Positions 29,755 to 37,676 of a stretch of DNA of 56,042 nucleotides are shown here, piece after piece. Both the position numbers and the translations under genes were made by a program. Location: the NCBI GenBank assembly GCA_003963315.1, contig RXJP01000031.1:1-56042 (forward strand). Reading direction: 5' to 3'. The notes below the pieces were generated by a model that saw only the letters and a program-made list of their open reading frames with translations, was not told the DNA's origin and ran no database searches. The stretch comes from Rhodocyclaceae bacterium. Lineage in GTDB: Bacteria; Pseudomonadota; Gammaproteobacteria; Burkholderiales; Rhodocyclaceae. Numbering within the stretch: position 1 is the first letter of the stretch; every line of letters begins with the position of its first letter.

Positions 29755-31122
29755 TTATCCCGCTCGCTTTTCCCTCGACCCACTAATCCCAATTAACGGA
29801 ACCAAAGAGGCCAGCATATAAAAAGTGAAATTGTACGGAGTGAACATCACACCCCAGCCTTGCATAATGAGACCAAAAGCTACAAGTGCAATTATTCCAA
29901 AAGTGCTTTTTTTTCTGACTGCGATCCAAAGTGTTGCGCAGAATATGGCGATAAGGGCAACGCCGGCGCCCCCCCCCCTACTGAGCCAGTAAGTGCTAAG
30001 TACGCATGCATCGCAATATCGTTGCATGGTGCTTTTGGTGCAAACGGCAATTTCTGGATCATCGCCATCGTTGGGATGTACTATTTTGTTTCCAATAAAT
30101 GGATGTTTAAGAAATAGTCGCAACTGGTAAATACCCGCACAATGGCGATTAATAGTCGTTGACAGCCAATTCACTGAAGTGCCCTGCTCAACCAAAATCT
30201 CCTCAAGCTGTCGGGACGCTGGTATCGTGGCCCCAATCTCAATGCGTCCTAAATCATCAGGATTGCTCAGAACCGCCTCACACGAGTCTGCTCGCAAGAG
30301 ATAGCTAGCAAGGAATTCGCTGCCGAATCTCCCACCACCTTGAGCAGCCAGCAAATAAAACGAGGTCATCACAACGACAGCAGGAATCATTAATGCAGCA
30401 GCCGACCTCGCCCATCGCACCCGAATAGGCATAAGTCGATAAATAAGCACCGGTGAAACGATCAGCAACGCAATCACGGCTGTGCGAATTCCACTGAACG
30501 CAAGAAAATATACTGCCAGCGTAATGGCTAGCCAGCGCCGCCATCGAGAACCTTGGGGAGGTAAGAACGTATTCCACAATAAAACAAAGAATGAAAGTGC
30601 AGCAGACTCCGAAGGAATTCTGAATAATGAGACGCGAAACCCCAAGCCATGGTGACACGAGGTTGCATCTGCTTGCCCAGGCAGAAACCCATATTCAGTC
30701 ACACCTAAATAGTAAACAATGACTGACCCGACAATCGTAGCCAAGAAAATCGCATTAAGCTCCTCAGTTCGCAAGTAGCCGCCTGAATTAACAATTGCGA
30801 TTGCAACCAAGCCAATATACAACCCGTTATAAGCTAGCGATCCGCTCCATTGAATTAAGGCAACTAGCATAACCGCAGCAATAAACACCCACCACAGCTT
30901 TGGAATCCATCCAGCATTCAACAACACGCGGCGATTCAACCAAACAAAAATCCAGCCAGGAATCACAAGTGCCATGTAAGCAGGTGAAAATCTCTCGATG
31001 CTGCCAATTGAAGGTAGCAAATACGTCGCGAAGATATAGTAAGTACAGAAAACAACAAATATCCCACGACCACCAACCAACCATTCCAGACGATTTTTTT
31101 GCATTCCGGCACTAAAGGTCAT
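29755..31122 (-). CDS. wzy: O-antigen/capsule polymerase Wzy-like membrane protein
   Basis: 455-aa integral membrane protein with about ten to twelve hydrophobic segments and a large periplasmic loop around 250-360, the usual Wzy layout. Position next to wzx supports the call, since Wzy proteins share little sequence. It is AT-richer than the flanking genes, as is common for wzx/wzy. A run of ten G (coding strand; 29969-29978) encodes R382-G383-G384-G385 near the last membrane segments; loss or gain of one G would scramble the last 70 or so residues. An A7 run lies near the start. No good ribosome site is seen for ATG 31122; ATG 31104 is an alternative. Confidence 0.85.
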   Translation of the reverse strand: MTFSAGMQKNRLEWLVGGRGIFVVFCTYYIFATYLLPSIGSIERFSPAYMALVIPGWIFVWLNRRVLLNAGWIPKLWWVFIAAVMLVALIQWSGSLAYNGLYIGLVAIAIVNSGGYLRTEELNAIFLATIVGSVIVYYLGVTEYGFLPGQADATSCHHGLGFRVSLFRIPSESAALSFFVLLWNTFLPPQGSRWRRWLAITLAVYFLAFSGIRTAVIALLIVSPVLIYRLMPIRVRWARSAAALMIPAVVVMTSFYLLAAQGGGRFGSEFLASYLLRADSCEAVLSNPDDLGRIEIGATIPASRQLEEILVEQGTSVNWLSTTINRHCAGIYQLRLFLKHPFIGNKIVHPNDGDDPEIAVCTKSTMQRYCDACVLSTYWLSRGGGAGVALIAIFCATLWIAVRKKSTFGIIALVAFGLIMQGWGVMFTPYNFTFYMLASLVPLIGISGSREKRAG

Positions 31123-31271
31123 AAAACTGAATATCCGAAAGAAACACCCAATTGTTTTCTCGGAATATTCTATATGTATAAAATTTTAGAAAAGAAAAAT
31201 CCTGCCCGGTCAATTGATTCTTGATCCAGCGCAGACAAGGCCAGAACCCCTTCAAATAGATACGCTCCGCA

Positions 31272-32567
31272 TTATGGTTGCTTAATTTTCCCGAACCAAG
31301 GCATGGGCACCAATCGTGCGGCAACCAACCAAGACAGAAAAAACATGCAGGCCTGAGCCGTAGTGGATGCATAAGCAGCGCCTATCCCACCCCATAGATC
31401 TACGAACGCATAGCAAAGAATCACATTGAAAATACCAACACTTAACGTAATCGTCGCCAGATATTCGGTCCGTTTTGAATATTGGATATATAAGGTCACC
31501 ATATAATACATACCCATAAAGGCTGCAGCCGCAGCCATCCAGACGATATAAGTTGATGCGGCAATATACTTTTCCCCTAGAAACAGCCCCATCAGCCTAC
31601 TCATAACGAATGCAAACAACATCGAGACCAACCAAACAACAACAAAATAAATATAGGTACCGCGTATCACCTTATGGCGTATTTCTAAGTCGTTGGATGC
31701 CAAAGCAGAAAAGAGCCATGGTGCATATGCTCGATTAAAAGCATCAATAACAAATATCAAAGCAGCGGTCACCTGACCGGCAGCGGCGTATAAGCCGGTA
31801 TCTCGCAACGTTAGTAGCCGCGCGATGATAAAACGATCCACCAATGAGATCGCAATCCCGCTTAATACATGGACTACCAATGGCAACCCATAGCGCAAAG
31901 CCTTGCAGCCATATTGCGCCTCAAAACGGACTGGAACACCGTAATACCTGATTAAGGCAAAAACAACAGCACAGCCTGCAGCGCCACTACTAATGGCTTG
32001 CGCAACAACGCGACCTCTCCAGTCAAAAGACAACCCAGCTACCAGTACGAGAGTAAAGATCGCTAAAAGGAGTGATTGCGAAAGCTGAACAACAGCGAAT
32101 TGCCTTACCAAGCCCCGAACTTGAAACATCGAGAGGGCGACATTAATGGCCGACTGAGCACATGCAGTAATCGCTACAGCCCAAAGCCAAGCCGAAGGAA
32201 ACTTGGTTGCCCCTGTAATTAAATCCGCAAGGAGGAACATAACGATTGTAATGACCGCTGCGGAGCAGGCGACCAAAACCATACAGGTACCAATAAATTC
32301 GGCGAACTTATCCTCGGTGAGGTCAAAATATATCCGGCTAATCGCGCCATTGACCCCAAGTGTGAAAAGCGCCGAAATTACCGCGGATAGCGTGGTGTAA
32401 ATCGCTACAGTACCGAAGTCTTCAGGAGATAGATAGCGGGTTAGCACCGGCAACATCAGAAATGGAATCGCACCACTAACGATATTGACCAATAAGTAAT
32501 ACTTGGCACTAACTAGTAGCGGTGAGCGCAATAAGCTTTTTAGCTTGTCGAAAGCTTCAGCGGCCAT
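31272..32567 (-). CDS. wzx: Wzx-type lipid-linked oligosaccharide flippase
   Basis: 431 aa from ATG 32567, with about twelve membrane helices. The sequence style (YLLVNIVSGAIPFLMLPVLTRYLSPEDFGTVAIY) is that of the polysaccharide-specific transporter branch of the MOP superfamily. It moves undecaprenyl-PP-linked repeat units across the inner membrane before Wzy polymerisation. It is AT-rich compared with the core. A 149-bp AT-rich gap without a gene separates it from wzy. A TTG two codons upstream (32573) could also start it; neither has a strong ribosome site. Confidence 0.9.
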   Translation of the reverse strand: MAAEAFDKLKSLLRSPLLVSAKYYLLVNIVSGAIPFLMLPVLTRYLSPEDFGTVAIYTTLSAVISALFTLGVNGAISRIYFDLTEDKFAEFIGTCMVLVACSAAVITIVMFLLADLITGATKFPSAWLWAVAITACAQSAINVALSMFQVRGLVRQFAVVQLSQSLLLAIFTLVLVAGLSFDWRGRVVAQAISSGAAGCAVVFALIRYYGVPVRFEAQYGCKALRYGLPLVVHVLSGIAISLVDRFIIARLLTLRDTGLYAAAGQVTAALIFVIDAFNRAYAPWLFSALASNDLEIRHKVIRGTYIYFVVVWLVSMLFAFVMSRLMGLFLGEKYIAASTYIVWMAAAAAFMGMYYMVTLYIQYSKRTEYLATITLSVGIFNVILCYAFVDLWGGIGAAYASTTAQACMFFLSWLVAARLVPMPWFGKIKQP

Positions 32568-32894
32568 AAGCAAGTTGATAATATTAGCTTTCGCTCTTCG
32601 CCACTTTAATGGAACAGCACCTTTTCCGTAGCATCAAATATGCTAGGTTGTGTGATGAACAAGTGCTTAATATTGATGTCCTTGTCTGAAATAACTTAGC
32701 ATACAGATTTGCGGATTTTAATCTTAATCCTGTAATACGGCTTGTTTATCCGGAAAATACGGGACGTCTGACTATATGGGTCAGGCCCACAAGTCAAATA
32801 AGTTGATTCCACGCATAAGTAAGCCTTTGGCCAGAGTGCCGATTAATTATGCCCCCCGAAACGAACCGCGCCTCTAGGGCGCCTTGAAGTCCAA
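32568..32894. other. Divergent intergenic region between wzx (-) and acyltransferase (+)
   Basis: About 327 bp, AT-rich, no open frame of note. It must hold promoters for both directions, but I see no convincing -35/-10 pair. A C6 run (32852-32857) lies about 40 bp before the acyltransferase start. Confidence 0.5.
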
Positions 32895-34925
32895 TTGAAT
32901 CCGACTGACTATCGCGCAGACATTGATGGCCTGCGGGCGTTTGCCGTAAGCTCTGTAGTGTTGTTCCATTTTTTTCCCACTCTTATCCCCAGCGGATTTG
33001 TCGGGGTGGACATATTCTTCGTCATTTCAGGGTATCTGATCAGCCGTATACTTCTTCGGCAACTAGTATCAGGACGGTTTTCCTTCGCGCACTTCTACGC
33101 AGCCCGCGTATTGAGAATTTTCCCTGCGCTTATTCTGGTGGTTGCTGCATCTTTAGCCATCGGTTGGATATCACTCTTCCCAGACGAATATTCTGCCCTC
33201 GCCCGCCACGCACTCTGGGGTGCAGGGTTCGTTGAAAACTTCGGACTACTTAAAGAACATAGTTATTTCGATACGGCAACAGAACTCAAGCCGTTGATGC
33301 ACCTGTGGTCACTTGCAGTCGAAGAACAGTTCTATCTATTATTTCCTGCCTTGCTTTGGGGGATATGGCGCCTACGGCATAATCCTTTGGGATTAATTTT
33401 GGCCATTCTGGCCCTTTCCTTCACTTTAAATGTTGTTGGCATTGGCCACCACGCAACGCGGACTTTCTTTTTGCCCCAGACCCGCTTCTGGGAGTTGATG
33501 GTCGGGGCAGTTTTCGCCTATATCGACCTAGGTAAACCAACACCTCCAGGAGCAGCACGCCTCCATTGGCTGGATGGCGACCGCCCCCCCACCCGCCCTG
33601 TATTCTTTAACATTGATCAGGCACACTTGGGCCCTGTAGGTCTATGTTTGCTGGTAATGGCTATTCTCATCACGCCATCAGGCAGCACCTTCCCTGGTTG
33701 GTGGGCACTCCTCCCGGTAATGGGCGCCGGATTAATAGTTGCCGCAGGGCCAGATGCATCAACGAATCGCTGGATTCTGGCCTCGGGCCCAATGCGTTCG
33801 CTAGGGCTTATTAGCTACCCTCTGTACCTTTGGCATTGGCCCATCCTATCGCTCTCCAAAATTATCTTATCTGAAACACCTTCTGTATCAATTCGCGCCT
33901 TCAGCATTGGAGTTTGTGGCTTGTTAGCTGCCTTGACATACGTTTACGTAGAAAGGCCCATCCGTTATGGCAGCAGAAGCATGGCGGTTGTTCGTTACCT
34001 ATTACTCGCGCTAGGACTGCTAGCACTTACCGGCCTGATCACCAATTTGAATGACGGTTGGCCCCATAGACCGATCATTCAAGGCACTTATGCTCAATTG
34101 CAGGAGGTACGCTTTTACCGTCCACGCGACCGAAATTGCGATGCCCTTCATCCGGTCCTGGCGGAAGGCTATTGCGAATTGTCCGGTGAAAGTAAACCCG
34201 ATCTGATCGTTCTTGGGGACTCTCACGCCAACATGCTTTATTGGGGGCTGACCAAAGTTCTTGGTAGCACTGGAATGACGATAGCAAATTTCGGTCACCC
34301 TGCTTGCCTTCCGTTTCTGGACGTAAGCGTTCATCAGCGGGGAGAGGGGGACGATTGCACGAAGTTCATGAACGAAGCAATCCGCCTTGCAACTGCCAAT
34401 AGTAGATCCGAGGTAATAGTCCTCTCAGCCCGAGGCCCCCTGTATCTGAGCGGGCACGGCTATGGCGATGTTCCAAGTGAGCGACGTCTGGACATACTTC
34501 TCGAAGACCACTCGACACACCCCAGAGAGGGCGCCCGTAAAATCTTCGCTGAAGGTTTGGCGAGAACGCTGGACTATTTCGAGGCCAACGGCAAGAAAGT
34601 CATTTTCGTCATCGACCTTCCAGAACTGGGTTTTTCGCCTCAAGCCTGTATTTCACGCCCCCTACGGGCAGCGGCGAGGTCTGATTGCTCTTTGCCATAT
34701 GCGGACTACATGAAACGAGCGAATGAGTATAGGGCACTGGTCGCGGAAGTAATTGCGCACCATGCCAACACAAAGTTATTTGATGCCAGCCAGGTTTTCT
34801 GCAACGAGATCACTTGCAAAGCTATGGACTCTGGCGAGATGCTTTATCGTGATACCGACCATCCTTCGCTAACTGGCGCAGTCAGGATTGCAAAGAAAAT
34901 GCAAGCTGATGGCCTTTTCAAGTAG
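32895..34925 (+). CDS. Membrane O-acyltransferase (OafA/AT3) with C-terminal SGNH domain
   Basis: 676 aa. An acyltransferase-3 membrane domain (about 1-370) has YRADIDGLRAFAV, FFVISGYLI and LWSLAVEEQFYLLFP. A periplasmic SGNH hydrolase-like domain follows (about 400-676), with GDSH near 440 and the DxxH-type DTDHPS near 655. Such fusions O-acetylate O-antigen or other surface sugars, the AT3 part passing the acyl group to the SGNH part. It starts with TTG and a weak ribosome site. It is the only plus-strand gene in the locus and ends 3 bp from the convergent epimerase. A C7 run (33584-33590) lies in the linker. Its own promoter implies separate control. Confidence 0.9.
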   Translation: MNPTDYRADIDGLRAFAVSSVVLFHFFPTLIPSGFVGVDIFFVISGYLISRILLRQLVSGRFSFAHFYAARVLRIFPALILVVAASLAIGWISLFPDEYSALARHALWGAGFVENFGLLKEHSYFDTATELKPLMHLWSLAVEEQFYLLFPALLWGIWRLRHNPLGLILAILALSFTLNVVGIGHHATRTFFLPQTRFWELMVGAVFAYIDLGKPTPPGAARLHWLDGDRPPTRPVFFNIDQAHLGPVGLCLLVMAILITPSGSTFPGWWALLPVMGAGLIVAAGPDASTNRWILASGPMRSLGLISYPLYLWHWPILSLSKIILSETPSVSIRAFSIGVCGLLAALTYVYVERPIRYGSRSMAVVRYLLLALGLLALTGLITNLNDGWPHRPIIQGTYAQLQEVRFYRPRDRNCDALHPVLAEGYCELSGESKPDLIVLGDSHANMLYWGLTKVLGSTGMTIANFGHPACLPFLDVSVHQRGEGDDCTKFMNEAIRLATANSRSEVIVLSARGPLYLSGHGYGDVPSERRLDILLEDHSTHPREGARKIFAEGLARTLDYFEANGKKVIFVIDLPELGFSPQACISRPLRAAARSDCSLPYADYMKRANEYRALVAEVIAHHANTKLFDASQVFCNEITCKAMDSGEMLYRDTDHPSLTGAVRIAKKMQADGLFK

Positions 34926-34928
34926 GTC

Positions 34929-35831
34929 TTAGTCAGAGGGTACTTCAGCAGCGAGCATCTCGCGAAGGCCTTTATGAAGACTAACGCAGGGATGCCAATC
35001 AAGCTCTGACTGAACCTTCTCAGTAGAGATCAATAGGTGACGACTACGATCATTTCGCTCGCCCCCCCAGTCGATCCTCAGCTCACTGCCGGTTACCTCA
35101 GCTACGGTCTGGGCAATTTGGCCGACCGTCATGGACTCAGGCCCACTGACCCCATAGACTTCCAGTCCCCTGGGGCTCTCCTTTACCCTCAGTAGTAAAT
35201 CGACCAGATCAGCCACAAATAGCGGCTCCCTAAGCTGCATACCGTCACCCTCAATGAGTACGGATTGCCCTCTTCGCAGCCGCTGGTAAAAATTGGCAAC
35301 TACACCTTGGCGGCTGCCCGGACCATATGTATTGTTGCAACGAAGAATCGTGGCAGAAGATATCCATCCCCGCGCAACTGCATTTATTACCAATGCCTCG
35401 GCAGCCAATTTTGCGAAACCGTAGGGTGTGTTAGGGGCAGGAGACACTTTCTCGTCAATGCGACTACCGGTCGTCCCACTCCAGACTGCCGCAGTGGAAA
35501 GAAACACCAGATGCGGAATCTTCGCCTTTGCCATTAATGCGAGAACATTCTCGGTTGTCGTGACATTAGCGCTCATCAAATCCATCGAATCGCGGGCACT
35601 CACCGCACCGGCCAAATGGAATACGATATCCACTTTGCTAGGCAAACGATGATGAAGTGCCTCATCTGATAACGCCTCCCTTACCAGAGTACATCCCTTA
35701 GGCATATCCTGAGGTTGTCGCTCAGACTCCTGGCGCAGATGGACAAAGATATTTGTTTCGACACCCAGGGCACGGATGAGATGAGGGGCAATAAACCCCC
35801 CCCCTCCGGTGATAAAGACGGAAGAACTCAC
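34929..35831 (-). CDS. NAD-dependent sugar epimerase/dehydratase with poly-G tracts
   Basis: 300-aa extended short-chain dehydrogenase: nucleotide loop TGGGGFI, catalytic YGFAK near 135, STAAVWSG. GTG at 35829-35831 with GGAG eight bases upstream is the best start; a TTG two codons earlier is less well spaced. A 9-G tract (35796-35804, codons 10-12) encodes the nucleotide-binding loop and a 7-G tract lies at 35062-35068, so one-base slippage would switch the gene off. It is last of a four-gene AT-richer block with the GT2, flippase-like and GT-C genes. Substrate unknown; it may make the sugar that this block transfers. Confidence 0.8.
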   Translation of the reverse strand: MSSSVFITGGGGFIAPHLIRALGVETNIFVHLRQESERQPQDMPKGCTLVREALSDEALHHRLPSKVDIVFHLAGAVSARDSMDLMSANVTTTENVLALMAKAKIPHLVFLSTAAVWSGTTGSRIDEKVSPAPNTPYGFAKLAAEALVINAVARGWISSATILRCNNTYGPGSRQGVVANFYQRLRRGQSVLIEGDGMQLREPLFVADLVDLLLRVKESPRGLEVYGVSGPESMTVGQIAQTVAEVTGSELRIDWGGERNDRSRHLLISTEKVQSELDWHPCVSLHKGLREMLAAEVPSD

Positions 35832-35870
35832 CGACAAAACTCCGACGGTATTCTAGGAGCCATCATGAAC

Positions 35871-36596
35871 TCACACCTTCCGTCGGGAGTATTCGAAAAG
35901 CTTCCGTAAGGACACCAAAGCCTGACGCCAGTTGGTTTTTTTCCCTTCTGCGTACCAGCGAGGGACATAGGAAATAGGCACATCGGCAACACGCATTCCC
36001 TTTTTTGAAAGCAGTACAGTCACTTCCAATTCAAACTCAATACCGTCGGCCGTCAGTGCCGGCAAGATTGCATCAAGCGCTCTACGCGAGTACATCTTAT
36101 ATCCCGTCCACACGTCTGTGGTCCGATAGCCTGTAATCACATTAGCGATCACGGTAAATGCTTTGTTGGTCAAGTAATGTAGATTCATCAGAAGTGAGAT
36201 TGGCCGATAGGAGCCAAGAAAACGGGATCCAAAAACCACGTCCGCTTGACCATCAGCTATAGGCTTAATTAGATCGACGAAATCGTCCGGATTTTGTTCC
36301 AGATCGGCATCTTGGACAACAATATAGTCACCTTTGCTGAGGTGAAAACCTTTCCTGACTGCACCACCTTTACCTGTATTTATCGAGTGGATTACAGTGT
36401 GTCGCTCGGCGTAAGAATCGACAATCGTCCGGGTGAGATCGGTAGAACCATCGTTAATGATGATGATTTCTCTTGTGAAATTTTCTGGAAGCTTAGATGT
36501 CTGGATGCGTTCAATGACTTGCTGGATAGTCCGCTCTTCATTGTAGGCCGGGACGATGATCGATAATATTGGCATTTCATGTATATCCAAATTCAT
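35871..36596 (-). CDS. GT2 glycosyltransferase of the polyprenyl-phosphate sugar synthase type
   Basis: 241 aa. Family-2 GT-A domain: SIIVPAYNEERTIQQVI at the N-terminus, metal-binding DADLEQNP near 97, GSRFLG. There are no C-terminal membrane helices, as in short DPM1-like enzymes. These make undecaprenyl-phosphate-sugar on the cytoplasmic face. With the adjacent LPG-synthase-like membrane protein and a GT-C protein it fits a GtrA/B/C-like side-branch modification system. Start ATG 36596 or 36575; neither is decisive. Lower GC than the core. Confidence 0.85.
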   Translation of the reverse strand: MNLDIHEMPILSIIVPAYNEERTIQQVIERIQTSKLPENFTREIIIINDGSTDLTRTIVDSYAERHTVIHSINTGKGGAVRKGFHLSKGDYIVVQDADLEQNPDDFVDLIKPIADGQADVVFGSRFLGSYRPISLLMNLHYLTNKAFTVIANVITGYRTTDVWTGYKMYSRRALDAILPALTADGIEFELEVTVLLSKKGMRVADVPISYVPRWYAEGKKTNWRQALVSLRKLFEYSRRKV

Positions 36597-36701
36597 TCCT
36601 TTGGCGGATAGCCATTCTTGCCAGCCGAAAAGGAAAGACAGAAAAAGAACTCTAAATGGAAGTTTAGCTAAAACGATGGATCGAATCCCAGGCGATGCTA
36701 T

Positions 36702-37637
36702 TTAGACCACGAGCATCCGTCGGGGCTTTAAGATAATGGCAAGAGCAAGAATAATTGTCGGTAACGAAATTGCCATATGGAGCAGAAATGCAGCTGCCAA
36801 GGCCGTCTCGCTTCCGAGGTGAACAACTAACGTTAGATAGGAAACCACCCCAGCCTCAAAAATACCTAGCCCTGCCGGGGCGCCAGGAACGGCAATGGCC
36901 AGTGCGACAATAAGTAAAACCGCAGTGGCATCCATCAAACTGATGTCAGTAAGGGGGAGGAACCAAATTAATCCAACATATACGACCATCAAGTTGGTTA
37001 ACCACATTCCCCCAGTCGCCAAGCTTACCGTAGCTTTACGACGTATTCTCAAGTGATGTTTTAAAGAGATAATCGCCGTGCGCAGAAATTCTGAAGCGCA
37101 AAACCTCGAAGCCACACCTTCGGCATGTCTAAAAAGAAAAAATAAACCAACCACTCCAACAATCAACATGGAAGTCAGGGTCGCAACCAATCCACCCCCT
37201 ATCAAATTGCCACCGCCAATTACAAGCAAAAGCGACACCATCAGGCCAAGGGCAGTAAGGTCAAACAGCTTTTCAGCAAAGCTGACTGCGATCAGCTGAG
37301 TGGCAGAAATCCGGTAAAACCGCTTTGAATAGTAGATTCGAGTCACGTCACCTAGGCGAAAGGGCAAAATTCCGTTGAGGCCAGCCCCTAAACATGCAAC
37401 GCTGAAAGCCACCGAGAACGGCTGTTCAATCAATGTCGCCAATCGATAGGCAAACAGAACAACCACTATCATATTGATCATCGCCACGGCGACAAGCGAT
37501 AGGAGAGAAATTCGGTTGAAAGCGCGCCCCAGCTCAACCAGGTGGATGTTTTCTATCATCCACCTTGCAGCAAAGAAAAGAATAATTAGATTGACCGCCA
37601 TGATCGTGGCGTTCTTCAACAGCTTAGTTTGGGTCAT
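36702..37637 (-). CDS. Lysylphosphatidylglycerol-synthase-TM-like membrane protein (UPF0104)
   Basis: 311 aa with about eight membrane helices. The LNGILPFRLGDVTRIYYSKR segment near 90-110 and the PGAPAGLGIFEAGVV segment near 250 are hallmarks of the family corresponding to the membrane half of MprF. The catalytic domain of MprF is absent. Stand-alone members often sit with polyprenyl-phosphate glycosyltransferases and are suspected lipid or lipid-sugar flippases. Here that role would link the GT2 (upstream product) and GT-C (downstream transfer). Function inferred only. Confidence 0.8.
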   Translation of the reverse strand: MTQTKLLKNATIMAVNLIILFFAARWMIENIHLVELGRAFNRISLLSLVAVAMINMIVVVLFAYRLATLIEQPFSVAFSVACLGAGLNGILPFRLGDVTRIYYSKRFYRISATQLIAVSFAEKLFDLTALGLMVSLLLVIGGGNLIGGGLVATLTSMLIVGVVGLFFLFRHAEGVASRFCASEFLRTAIISLKHHLRIRRKATVSLATGGMWLTNLMVVYVGLIWFLPLTDISLMDATAVLLIVALAIAVPGAPAGLGIFEAGVVSYLTLVVHLGSETALAAAFLLHMAISLPTIILALAIILKPRRMLVV

Positions 37638-37676
37638 ATAGAAAACATAATCTGGCAGCCGAAAACATACCCACGT

